44,206 nt of DNA from Rhodospirillaceae bacterium (lineage in GTDB: Bacteria > Pseudomonadota > Alphaproteobacteria > Dongiales > Dongiaceae): NCBI GenBank assembly GCA_008012315.1, contig SSEL01000027.1:1-44206 (forward strand), given 5' to 3'. Position numbers and translations under genes: made by a program. Of the stretch, positions 15,084 to 22,765 are shown piece after piece. Within the stretch, counting starts at the first letter, position 1, and each line of letters begins with the position of its first letter. The notes beneath the pieces were generated by a model. That model saw only the letters and a program-made list of their open reading frames with translations, ran no database searches and had not been told where the DNA came from.

Positions 15084-16106
15084 TCAGAAGCCTTCCAGCA
15101 CCAGCTTGCCCTTGGCCTTGCCGCTTTCGATCAAGGCATGCGCCTTCTTTATATTCGCCGCATTGATCGGGCCGACGACTTCCGCCAGTGTCGTCTTGAG
15201 TGTACCTTCATCGATGAGATCGGCGACCTCGTTCAGCAGGTGATGCTGCGCGATCATATCTGGCGTCTCGAACAGCGAGCGCGTGAACATCAGCTCCCAA
15301 TGGATCGACACCGCCTTGCGTTTGAAGGGCAGCACGTCGAGGGTCTCGGGATCATCGATCAGGGCAAACTTTCCCTGCGGCGCGATGATCTCCAGGATCG
15401 CGCAGAAATGCCTGTCGGTAGCGGTAAGGCTGGCGATATAGGGCACCTGCGGAAAGCCGATCCTCTTCATCTCCTCGGCCAGCGGCTTGCCATGATCGAC
15501 CACATGATGTGCGCCGAGATCGAGACACCAGGCACGCGTCTCCGGTCGTGAAGCGGTGGCAATGACGGTGAGGCCGGTCAGGCGCCGCGCCAGTTGGATC
15601 AGGATCGAGCCGACACCGCCGGCGCCCCCGATGATCAGCAAGGCGCCCGCCTCTGCTGTCGCGGCATCTGGCCTCCGCGCAACGCCTAGCCGATCGAACA
15701 GCAATTCCCAGGCAGTGATCGAGGTCAGCGGCAAAGCCGCCGCTTCGGCAATTGACAATGTCTTCGGCTTGCGACCGACGATGCGTTCATCGACCAGGTG
15801 CAATTCGGCATTGGCGCCGGGCCGGGCGATGGAACCGGCATAGAAGACCTCGTCACCCGTCTTGAACAGGCTGACATCCTGGCCGACCGCCTGCACCACG
15901 CCGACGGCATCCCAGCCGAGGATCTTCGCCTCGCCGGCCGGCGGCGTCGCGCTGCGACGGACTTTGGTGTCGACCGGATTGACCGAGATCGCCTTGACCG
16001 CAACCAGCAGGTCGCGCGGCCCCGGCTTGGGCGCCGGCAAATCCAGGTCCACCAGGGACTGTTCCGCCGTAATCGCGCCCGGCGTGTAATAACCGACGGC
16101 TTTCAT
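15084..16106 (-). CDS. Zinc-type MDR oxidoreductase family (adh_fam_1-like quinone/alkenal reductase)
   Basis: 340 residues. The opening MKAVGYYTPGAITAEQSLVD with SVNPVDTKVR (about 44-53) is characteristic of the medium-chain family annotated as zinc-binding alcohol dehydrogenase, although the zinc motif GHE is replaced by GWDAVG. It is therefore probably a zinc-free NADPH reductase of quinones or enones. The nucleotide-binding loop is GGAGGVGSILIQLA near 157-170. The ATG at 16106 follows GAGGAGCAG, and longer readings add foreign residues. It begins 13 bases after the Old Yellow Enzyme gene stop on the same strand. The two reductases thus form an operon, plausibly for electrophile detoxification. 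Confidence 0.9.
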   Translation of the reverse strand: MKAVGYYTPGAITAEQSLVDLDLPAPKPGPRDLLVAVKAISVNPVDTKVRRSATPPAGEAKILGWDAVGVVQAVGQDVSLFKTGDEVFYAGSIARPGANAELHLVDERIVGRKPKTLSIAEAAALPLTSITAWELLFDRLGVARRPDAATAEAGALLIIGGAGGVGSILIQLARRLTGLTVIATASRPETRAWCLDLGAHHVVDHGKPLAEEMKRIGFPQVPYIASLTATDRHFCAILEIIAPQGKFALIDDPETLDVLPFKRKAVSIHWELMFTRSLFETPDMIAQHHLLNEVADLIDEGTLKTTLAEVVGPINAANIKKAHALIESGKAKGKLVLEGF

Positions 16107-16119
16107 CTGCTGCTCCTCA

Positions 16120-17223
16120 TCAATCGATCTCATGCGCCGGGCCGCGCTCCGGCGTGCCGCGCGGGGCGGCGCGCAGATATTGCGCCGGCCAGCCCATAGT
16201 CTGGCCCAGTTCGCGTGCGGCATGGAGTGGCCAATAGGGTTCGCGCAACAATTCCCGCGCCAGCAGCACCATATCCGCCTGGCCAGTACGAACGATGTGA
16301 TCCGCCTGGACCGGCGCCGATATCATGCCGACCGCCGCCGTGGGGATATCAGCCTCGCGGCGGATACGCTCGGCGAAGGGCGTCTGGTAGCCGGGCCCGA
16401 CCGGTATCGGCGCACGTTCCACATTGCCACCGCTGGAGCAGTCGATGACATCGACGTCCAACGCCTTCAACTGGCGCGCCAGTTCGATGGATTGCTCGAT
16501 ATCCCAGCCATCCTCCACCCAATCGGTCGCCGAGATGCGGACGAAAAGCACGCAGCGTTCCGGCAAGGTACGGCGCAGCGCCGCGACCGTGTCACGCAAA
16601 AAGCGCGTACGGTTCTCGAAACTGCCGCCATAGCTATCGCTGCGCTGGTTGCTGAGCGGCGAGAGGAATTCGTGGAACAGATAGCCATGCGCCGCATGCA
16701 CTTCGATGACGCGGAAACCGGCCTCGAAGGAACGCTGCGCCGCCGCCACGAAAGCCTGCTGCAGCGCCTGGATCTCATCCGCCGTCAATTCATGCGGCAT
16801 CCCGTAAGTCTCGGCAAAGGGCAGTGCGCTGGGGCCGATCGGCGTCCAGCCGCCCTTCTCCACCGGCACCGCGCCATCGCCGGACCAGGGACGATAGGTG
16901 CTGCCCTTGCGGCCGGCGTGGGCGAGCTGGATGCCGGCGACGGAACCCTGGGAATCGATGAAATGGGTGATGCGCGCCAAAGCCTCGGCATGGGCATCGC
17001 TCCAGATGCCGAGATCCTCCGGCGAAATGCGGCCTTCCGGCGTCACCGCCGCCGCTTCGGTGAAGACCAGGCCGGCGCCGCCCACGGCGCGGGTCGAGAG
17101 ATGCACGAAATGCCAGTCATTCGCCAGACCGTCGATGCAAGAATACTGGCACATGGGCGAGACGCCGATGCGATTGGCAAAAGCAATGTCACGCAGTTTC
17201 AGCTCGCTGAACAGATGCGGCAT
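16120..17223 (-). CDS. NADH:flavin oxidoreductase, Old Yellow Enzyme family (NamA/XenA type)
   Basis: 367 residues, a complete OYE TIM barrel that binds FMN and reduces activated C=C bonds or nitro compounds. Motifs: IGVSPMCQYS (about 21-30, with the Cys of the YqjM/XenA class that tunes FMN), QLAHAGRKGS (about 104-113), VIEVHAAHGYLFHEFLSPLS (about 177-196, with the substrate-binding His residues) and YGGSFENRTRF. The start at 17223 has AGGGAG 8 bases upstream. First gene of a two-gene operon with the MDR reductase. The substrate is unknown. Confidence 0.93.
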   Translation of the reverse strand: MPHLFSELKLRDIAFANRIGVSPMCQYSCIDGLANDWHFVHLSTRAVGGAGLVFTEAAAVTPEGRISPEDLGIWSDAHAEALARITHFIDSQGSVAGIQLAHAGRKGSTYRPWSGDGAVPVEKGGWTPIGPSALPFAETYGMPHELTADEIQALQQAFVAAAQRSFEAGFRVIEVHAAHGYLFHEFLSPLSNQRSDSYGGSFENRTRFLRDTVAALRRTLPERCVLFVRISATDWVEDGWDIEQSIELARQLKALDVDVIDCSSGGNVERAPIPVGPGYQTPFAERIRREADIPTAAVGMISAPVQADHIVRTGQADMVLLARELLREPYWPLHAARELGQTMGWPAQYLRAAPRGTPERGPAHEID

Positions 17224-17560
17224 GGCGGGCGCTCCCTGGATAATCAGTCGGTCACGAACGTGTCGGTGCGGATGGATGATCGGGCATGCAAATATGCCAT
17301 CACCATTTGGCAACCCGGCCGGCGGAAAATCAAGCCTGATGCCGGCGGCGCGCGCACCGGCTCGATCACTTGCTCGGGATCGTCACGCCTCCCAACCCTC
17401 TCCCGCAAGACAGGGCTATCGCATACAGAGTTTCACTTCACTCTTCCCTCCCCAAGAAACGGGGAGGCAAGAAAGCATGACGGCCGAACCTGCTCCATAG
17501 GCGATTGCCCCGCTTCAAGGGGGAGGATTGAGGTGGGGGCAACGCCGTGCTCTGAATCGA
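17224..17560. other. Intergenic region with C/G-rich hairpin repeats
   Basis: No gene. It contains CCCTCTCCCGC-type sequence near 17396 and a hairpin CCTCCCC, AAGAAAC, GGGGAGG at 17447-17467. These resemble the block upstream of the MFS gene at about 6500-6530. They look like a second, simpler family of short intergenic palindromes. Confidence 0.4.
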
Positions 17561-17590
17561 ACGGGCCGGCGCCATCGGCAGCCGGCCCGT
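17561..17590 (-). terminator. Intrinsic terminator of the cupin gene
   Basis: ACGGGCCGGC (17561-17570) pairs exactly with GCCGGCCCGT (17581-17590) around a 10-base loop, starting 20 bases after the cupin stop on the minus strand. The following T-run is weak, so it may need a factor or act mainly as RNA stabiliser. Confidence 0.6.
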
Positions 17591-17609
17591 CATCATGCGG
17601 TATCCTCGG

Positions 17610-17966
17610 TTAAGCCGCTTTCGGCTCGAAGATCACATACCATTTCTTGACGGCCTCGATGGTTTCCCAGGTGCCCTTGAAGCCGCGCGGGATGATAAAG
17701 GCATCGCCCGTCGAGAAGGTTTCCGCCGCCCCGTCCTCGCCGGTCAGCGTGACCTTGCCCGCCAGGATGGCGCAGAACTCTTCCTCGGCATAATTCACTT
17801 CCCATTTGCCGGGGGCCGATTCCCAGACGCCGGAAAAGAACTGGCCGGTCGGATCGGTATAATAATTCTGCAACTTGGTCACCGGATTGCCGGACAGCAC
17901 CGTCGCCGGCTTGCCAGTTTCGATTTCCGGCGCATTGACGCCGAAGCGGATCAACCGCTTGCTCAT
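17610..17966 (-). CDS. Small cupin-domain protein
   Basis: 118 residues, one cupin barrel of the DUF861 (EutQ/allantoin-like) type: GVWESAPGKWEVNYAEEEFC (about 47-66) and TGDAFIIPRGFKGTWETIEAV (about 86-106). A Glu cluster (YAEEEF) stands where metal-binding cupins have HxH, and there is no conserved histidine pair, so it is probably not a classic dioxygenase. The start at 17966 has GGGAGAG 6 bases upstream. Monocistronic, with its own terminator. Substrate unknown. Confidence 0.85.
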   Translation of the reverse strand: MSKRLIRFGVNAPEIETGKPATVLSGNPVTKLQNYYTDPTGQFFSGVWESAPGKWEVNYAEEEFCAILAGKVTLTGEDGAAETFSTGDAFIIPRGFKGTWETIEAVKKWYVIFEPKAA

Positions 17967-18151
17967 TTTTCTCTCCCGATGGAATTGCTTCGATCCATCT
18001 CTAGCATGGTGGCGGAATTGCGCCAACTCCGCCCTCTCCCGCATGGCCCGCACGCATGGGGCCCCTCAGCTTTGGGCATTTTGCGGCAAAAGGTCGCGGC
18101 CTCTATACTGCCGCCGGGCTTCGGCCATCCTCTGGTTCCGGATTCGAGATC

Positions 18152-19642
18152 ATGCAGCACAAGGCAGGCTGGGCCGATGTTTTTCGCAACGGTCTGGCGA
18201 TTTACACGGTGACCATCAATCTGGCCATGGCGTTGCATGCGATCGACGTCTTCATCATCTCAACGGTGATGCCGAAGGTGGTGCGCGATATCGGCGGCAC
18301 CTCCTTTTATACCTGGCCCACCATGCTCTACATGGTGGCCTCCATCGTCGGCGCGGCCAGCGGCAATCCGCTGAAGGCGATCAGCGGGACGCGCCGGGCC
18401 TATATTCTCGCCAGCCTGATTTTCCTGATCGGCTCCATCGGCTGCGCCTCGGCGCCCAGCATGGCGGTGATGCTGGTCGCCCGGACGGTGCAAGGCTGGG
18501 GTGGTGGCTTGCTGATCTCGCTCTCGATGGCGATGGTCCAGGAGGTCTATCCCGAAGCCTTGCGCAAGCGGGCCCTCGCCATCATCTCCACCACCTGGGG
18601 CATCGCCGCTTTGATCGGTCCCGCGATCGGCGGCTGGTTTGCCGAGGCCGGCTGGTGGCGTGGCGCCTTCTGGTTCAATGCCCCGGTCGTCATCATCTTC
18701 CTGATCGGCGCCTGGGCGAAGCTGCCGCGCCATGGCGCCACCGGCGTGCCGCCGCGCTTCCCCTATCGCCGCCTGGGCCTGCTGTCGCTCGGCGTCATCG
18801 CCGTCAGTTGCGCCGGCCAGGTGAATGAGCTGCTCGGCCAGTTCAATCTCGGCATCGCCAGTGCCGGGCAGCTCTATGTCCTGGTGATCCAGGCCGCCCT
18901 CGTGGTCTTCGCCGTCTTGCTGGTGCGCCTCACCATTTCCATGGACAGTACCAGCAGTTTCAGCCGCCTCCTGCCGAGCAAGGCGTTCTCCATAACGACG
19001 ACCACCGGCATCGCCGGCTGGGCGATGTTCCTCTCCTCGATGACCCATACGGTGATCGGCGCCTATCTGCCACTGGCTTTGCAGACCTTGCGCGGCGCCA
19101 GCGACGAGATCGCCGGCTATATCATGGCGGCGCTGGCGGTTTCCTGGACCGTCTCCTCGGTCCTCACCTCCGGCTTCCAGGAAACCGGATCGCGGCGCTG
19201 CATCTGCATCGGCCTCGTCCTCTCGACCGTCGGCATGATCGGCGTCACCCTCACCCTGGCGACCGGATCGCTGATCACCATCACCCTGCTGAATGCGCTG
19301 GTCGGGTTCGGCCTCGGCACCACCAACCTGCATCTGGTGGCCGCCACCATGCGGCATGCGACGCCGGGCGAAGAGGCGATCACAGCCGGCTCCATCCCCA
19401 CCATTCGCTCGCTCGGCATCTCCTTCGGCGCCGCCGCGGCCGGCGTCATCGCCAACAGCGCCGGGCTGACCAATGCCCTGGACGCCACCCAGGTCGCCCA
19501 TGCCATCCATTGGGTGCTGGCGCTGGGCTGCGTGCTGCCGGCTTTGGCCTGGCTGTTCTCGCTGCTCTTCGTGCGCCTCGCCCGGCGCGCGCCCGAGACG
19601 CCTCGAGCCGAGGCGACCGAGCAGGTTTTGCTGATCGATTAA
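18152..19642 (+). CDS. MFS multidrug transporter, DHA2-like (about 14 TM)
   Basis: 496 residues, hydrophobic throughout. The first helix contains ALHAIDVFIISTVMPKVVRD (about 30-49), the variant of the LDxTIVNVALP motif seen in DHA2 pumps. ARTVQGWGGGLLISLSMAMV (about 111-130) and GPAIGGWFAEAGWWRGAFWFN (about 161-181, antiporter motif C region) follow. It is a proton-driven exporter, drug specificity unknown. The ATG at 18152 has a GAGAT leader of modest quality; a longer reading from 18056 is unlikely. Divergent from the cupin gene with 185 bases between. Confidence 0.87.
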   Translation: MQHKAGWADVFRNGLAIYTVTINLAMALHAIDVFIISTVMPKVVRDIGGTSFYTWPTMLYMVASIVGAASGNPLKAISGTRRAYILASLIFLIGSIGCASAPSMAVMLVARTVQGWGGGLLISLSMAMVQEVYPEALRKRALAIISTTWGIAALIGPAIGGWFAEAGWWRGAFWFNAPVVIIFLIGAWAKLPRHGATGVPPRFPYRRLGLLSLGVIAVSCAGQVNELLGQFNLGIASAGQLYVLVIQAALVVFAVLLVRLTISMDSTSSFSRLLPSKAFSITTTTGIAGWAMFLSSMTHTVIGAYLPLALQTLRGASDEIAGYIMAALAVSWTVSSVLTSGFQETGSRRCICIGLVLSTVGMIGVTLTLATGSLITITLLNALVGFGLGTTNLHLVAATMRHATPGEEAITAGSIPTIRSLGISFGAAAAGVIANSAGLTNALDATQVAHAIHWVLALGCVLPALAWLFSLLFVRLARRAPETPRAEATEQVLLID

Positions 19643-19910
19643 GCGGATACACGCAAAACGCCGCCGAAAATCGCCGCAGGACTCACCACGCGAAACTGGG
19701 GCGACGCGGAGACCTAATCCGGTTATACTAAAGGCCATGGTGGGTCGCGGCGTTTCGTGACCGACACCGGATCGGGCTTTCAGCGATGCAGATCGCAGCC
19801 TGCCGATCAGCAGGTTTCTCGATCTTCATCCCTTCCCGCCCGACTGGCGAGCCGATCCGGCCGTGCCTCGAAACCGTGTCCCTCCCGCACAACAGGTCGG
19901 AGGAATGCTC

Positions 19911-20804
19911 ATGGCTATGACAATCAGGAACCCCGTCGAATGGGGCTGGGACCAGATTCTGCACGCCGCCGAGGCCCTGGGATTGGCCAACCGGTCGCTG
20001 CACCGTACCAGCGAGCATCTCTATTCGGCGCGACCGACGATCCGCCATATCCACCTGGCCGATATCCGCGACGTGCTGCGCAAGGGCTTCCAGGATTTCG
20101 GCGCCTATCGCACCGATGTGATCTTTCTGTGCATCGTCTATCCGATCGCCGGTCTCATCTTCGCCCGCATGGCGTTTCAGTATGAGATGATCCCGCTGAT
20201 CTTTCCGCTGGCTTCCGGCTTCGCCCTGGTCGGGCCTTTCGCCGGCCTCGGCCTCTATGAAATGAGCCGGCGGCGCGAGATCAGCCTGCAGCGCAGCCAG
20301 GAGCATCACGCCAGTTGGACTCATGCCTTCAGCGTCTTCCGCAACCCCAATTTCGGCGCCATGCTGACACTAGGCCTGATACTGACGGCCCTGCTGGTGC
20401 TGTGGCTGATGACGGCCTGGTGGATCTATGAATCGATCAATGGGCCGCAGCCGCTGGAATCCTGGGGCCTGTTCATTCAGAACGTCTTCACCACCCAGGC
20501 CGGCTGGTGGCTGATTGTCGCCGGTTGCGGCATCGGCTTCCTCTTTGCCGCGCTGGCAATGACCATCAGCGTCATCGCCTTCCCGCTGATGCTCGACCGC
20601 AGCGATATCGGCCTTGCCACCGCCGTCGGCACCTCGATCCGCACGGTCTGGGAGAATCCGGTCGTCATGGCGGGCTGGGGCCTGACGGTGGTCGCCGGCT
20701 TGATCGTCGGCTCGCTGCCGCTGTTCATCGGCCTGGTCATCACCTTGCCGGTACTGGGCCATGCGACCTGGCATCTCTATCGCAAGCTGATCGCGCCGAA
20801 ATAG
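19911..20804 (+). CDS. DUF2189-family integral membrane protein
   Basis: 297 residues. After a polar lead (residues 1-48), six hydrophobic helices run from about 68 to the C-terminus. The conserved HIHLADIRDVLRKGFQDF (about 42-59) and FPLASGFALVGPFAGLGLYEMSRRRE (about 94-119, in two runs) are the DUF2189 signature. The family is common in alphaproteobacteria and has no proven function. CGGAGGA lies 7 bases before the ATG at 19911; an ATG at 19905 is too close to it. It converges on the cytochrome oxidase operon through a shared bidirectional terminator; a functional link with the oxidase is possible but not shown. Confidence 0.85.
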   Translation: MAMTIRNPVEWGWDQILHAAEALGLANRSLHRTSEHLYSARPTIRHIHLADIRDVLRKGFQDFGAYRTDVIFLCIVYPIAGLIFARMAFQYEMIPLIFPLASGFALVGPFAGLGLYEMSRRREISLQRSQEHHASWTHAFSVFRNPNFGAMLTLGLILTALLVLWLMTAWWIYESINGPQPLESWGLFIQNVFTTQAGWWLIVAGCGIGFLFAALAMTISVIAFPLMLDRSDIGLATAVGTSIRTVWENPVVMAGWGLTVVAGLIVGSLPLFIGLVITLPVLGHATWHLYRKLIAPK

Positions 20805-20832
20805 GCACCCGAAAGAAAAGCCCCGCACGAAC

Positions 20833-20866
20833 TGGCGCCGGCCCCGCAAAGGCCGGCGCCATCTTT
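20833..20866. terminator. Bidirectional terminator between DUF2189 gene and cox operon
   Basis: An 11-bp perfect stem, TGGCGCCGGCC (20833-20843) with GGCCGGCGCCA (20851-20861), encloses a 7-base loop. It is followed by TCTTT on the plus side and, on the minus side, by a TTTTC-rich tail further out (20813-20820). It sits just 3' of both converging genes. Confidence 0.8.
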
Positions 20867-21251
20867 ATGGCGTGACGCCGGAGAAGAACAGCCGGGTAAA
20901 GAGCGTGTAATGCGATTCCACCACCATGATCCCGACGAAGACCAGCAGCACGACCGGCGGCACCAGGATGGCATAGGCCAGCGCCAGCCGCTCCCAGGCC
21001 ATATGCATGAAGACACCGACGATCAGTCCCGCCTTCACCACCATGAAAAGCAAAATGAGCGACCAGCGTAGATAGCCCTGCAAGCCGAAATAATCGACCA
21101 GGTAGGAGCAGGCGCTGAGCACGAAAAGCCAGAACCACACCAGCAGATAGATCTTGATCGGATGATGCTGCCCCTCGGCATGAGCACCGGTTGCCGGAGC
21201 GGCCTCGGCAGCCGCCTGCGATACCGTTGCCTGTGTCGTTGCCTGTGCCAT
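20865..21251 (-). CDS. Cytochrome c oxidase subunit IV family protein
   Basis: 128 residues. A 30-residue Ala/Thr/Gln-rich lead is followed by HHPIKIYLLVWFWLFVLSA (about 29-47) and two more helices (about 62-81 and 88-108). This is the CyoD/CoxF-like subunit IV fold: three helices, with KAGLIVGVFMHMAWE near 73-87 and a late HYTLF. Such subunits stabilise subunit I and its CuB site rather than carrying cofactors. It is the last gene of the five-gene oxidase operon, starting 10 bases after the subunit III stop. Confidence 0.88.
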   Translation of the reverse strand: MAQATTQATVSQAAAEAAPATGAHAEGQHHPIKIYLLVWFWLFVLSACSYLVDYFGLQGYLRWSLILLFMVVKAGLIVGVFMHMAWERLALAYAILVPPVVLLVFVGIMVVESHYTLFTRLFFSGVTP

Positions 21252-21261
21252 GCCTCACCCC

Positions 21262-22002
21262 TCACCACAGATAGAAAAGTGCGAAGATGAAAACCCAGAC
21301 CAGATCGACGAAGTGCCAGTAAAGGCCGGTCACCTCGACGATCTCGTAATTGCCCTTGCGGCTGGTGAAGAAACCGCGCCGCTCCTTGTCGAAATCGCCG
21401 CGCAGGACCTTGCGCGCCATGATCAGCAGGAAGATGACGCCGATCGTCACGTGAGTGCCGTGGAAACCGGTGATCATGAAGAAGGCCGAGCCGAATTGTT
21501 CGGCGCCCCAGGGATTGCCCCAGGGTCGTACCCCTTCCATGATCAGCTTGGTCCATTCGAAAGCCTGCATGCCGACGAAACTGGCGCCGAAAGCCGCCGT
21601 CGCCAGCATCAGCACGGCCGTCTTCACCCGGTCGCGGCGGTAACCGAAATTGACCGCCATCGCCATGGTGCCGCTGCTGCTGATCAGGATGAAGGTCATG
21701 ATGGCAATCAGCAGCAAGGGTGTTTCATGGCCGGCGACGGTCAGGCCGAAGACCTCGCTGGGATTGGGCCAGGGCGTCACGGTCGACATCCGTACCGTCA
21801 TGTAGGAAAGCAGGAAGCAGCTGAAGATGAAGGTGTCGCTGAGCAGGAAGATCCACATCATCGCCTTCATCCAGGAGACGTTCTTGAACGTCCGCTGGTC
21901 GGAAGCCCAATCGGCGACGATGCCCCGCAACCCGCTGGGCCGCAGCGACGGATAGACCGGCGAAAGACCGGGCGGTTCCTGTGTCAATGTCGGTTCGGCC
22001 AT
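21262..22002 (-). CDS. Cytochrome c oxidase subunit III
   Basis: 246 residues with seven predicted helices. Motifs include MKAMMWIFLLSDTFIFSCFL (about 45-64), GMQAFEWTKLI (about 145-155), ITGFHGTHVTIGVIFLL (about 178-194) and the C-terminal EVTGLYWHFVDLVWVFIFAL (about 224-243), all diagnostic of subunit III. The subunit maintains proton uptake into subunit I. The ATG at 22002 has GGAGGCGAGGG directly upstream. It is preceded by another subunit III-like gene, so this operon encodes two proteins of this superfamily. Confidence 0.93.
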   Translation of the reverse strand: MAEPTLTQEPPGLSPVYPSLRPSGLRGIVADWASDQRTFKNVSWMKAMMWIFLLSDTFIFSCFLLSYMTVRMSTVTPWPNPSEVFGLTVAGHETPLLLIAIMTFILISSSGTMAMAVNFGYRRDRVKTAVLMLATAAFGASFVGMQAFEWTKLIMEGVRPWGNPWGAEQFGSAFFMITGFHGTHVTIGVIFLLIMARKVLRGDFDKERRGFFTSRKGNYEIVEVTGLYWHFVDLVWVFIFALFYLW

Positions 22003-22031
22003 TCCCTCGCCTCCTCCGTCACGACAGTCAA

Positions 22032-22757
22032 CTAAGTCAGAAACTGGCCGCAGAAGGCGACGACATCGTCCACCCACTGCGCCAGGAAGGCCAGCATGAC
22101 CAGCCAGACAACCAGCAGGAAATGCCAATAGACCGCGCAAAGCCGCAGTCCGGCAGAAACCCGCGCCTGTCCCGCCTCCTCCATATGCCGCAGCCGCAGG
22201 GCATTGCGGCCGAGCGCCACCAGGCCGCCGCCGAGATGCAAAGCATGCAGCGTGATGATGAGATAGAGAAAAGCATTGGCAGGATTGCCGGCAACCAGAT
22301 AGCCAGCCGCCGTCATCTGCCGCCAGACCAGTACCTGCCCCAGCAGGAACAGCAGCGCGAGTGAAACCGCCATGAACAGGCCGAGCTTCGCATCATCCCA
22401 CCTTCCACTGCCGGCGAGGCGCTGCGTCACATGCAAAGCCAGGCTGCTGGCCGCCAGCACGCCGGTATTGAACCACAGCAGGTCCGATACCGGCGGCGCC
22501 TGCCAATCGGGAAACTGCCGGCGCATCACATAGGCGCTGATCAGCAAAGCGAACAGCGACCCGGCCACGGCCAGGAACAGGCCGAGGCCGAGCCGCGCCG
22601 GCCGGTCCAGCGGTTCAGAGCGAGGCTGCCCTCCCGCACCGAATGCCTCGTCGATCACGCCCACTTCCAGCCAGGGTTTCGAGAACAATCGCTGGCGCGA
22701 CAAATACCAGCCGATGATGACCGTCACGACCGCCAGGAAGGTCAGGATGCCGACCAT
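22032..22757 (-). CDS. Second, divergent subunit III-like protein of the oxidase operon
   Basis: 241 residues, about seven hydrophobic helices. It shares the subunit III superfamily pattern in weaker form: LGLGLFLAVAGSLFALLISA (about 56-75), LYLIITLHALHLGGGLVALG (about 163-182) and the terminal VYWHFLLVVWLVMLAFLAQW (about 208-227). Compared with the next gene, it lacks the Glu-containing quinone or lipid motif and has a longer N-terminal loop. It starts 8 bases after the subunit I stop, so it is translationally close to it. CoxO/CoxP of the rhizobial coxMNOP cluster show the same duplication (established precedent; assignment here is inference). Confidence 0.82.
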   Translation of the reverse strand: MVGILTFLAVVTVIIGWYLSRQRLFSKPWLEVGVIDEAFGAGGQPRSEPLDRPARLGLGLFLAVAGSLFALLISAYVMRRQFPDWQAPPVSDLLWFNTGVLAASSLALHVTQRLAGSGRWDDAKLGLFMAVSLALLFLLGQVLVWRQMTAAGYLVAGNPANAFLYLIITLHALHLGGGLVALGRNALRLRHMEEAGQARVSAGLRLCAVYWHFLLVVWLVMLAFLAQWVDDVVAFCGQFLT

Positions 22758-22765
22758 CGCGCCGT

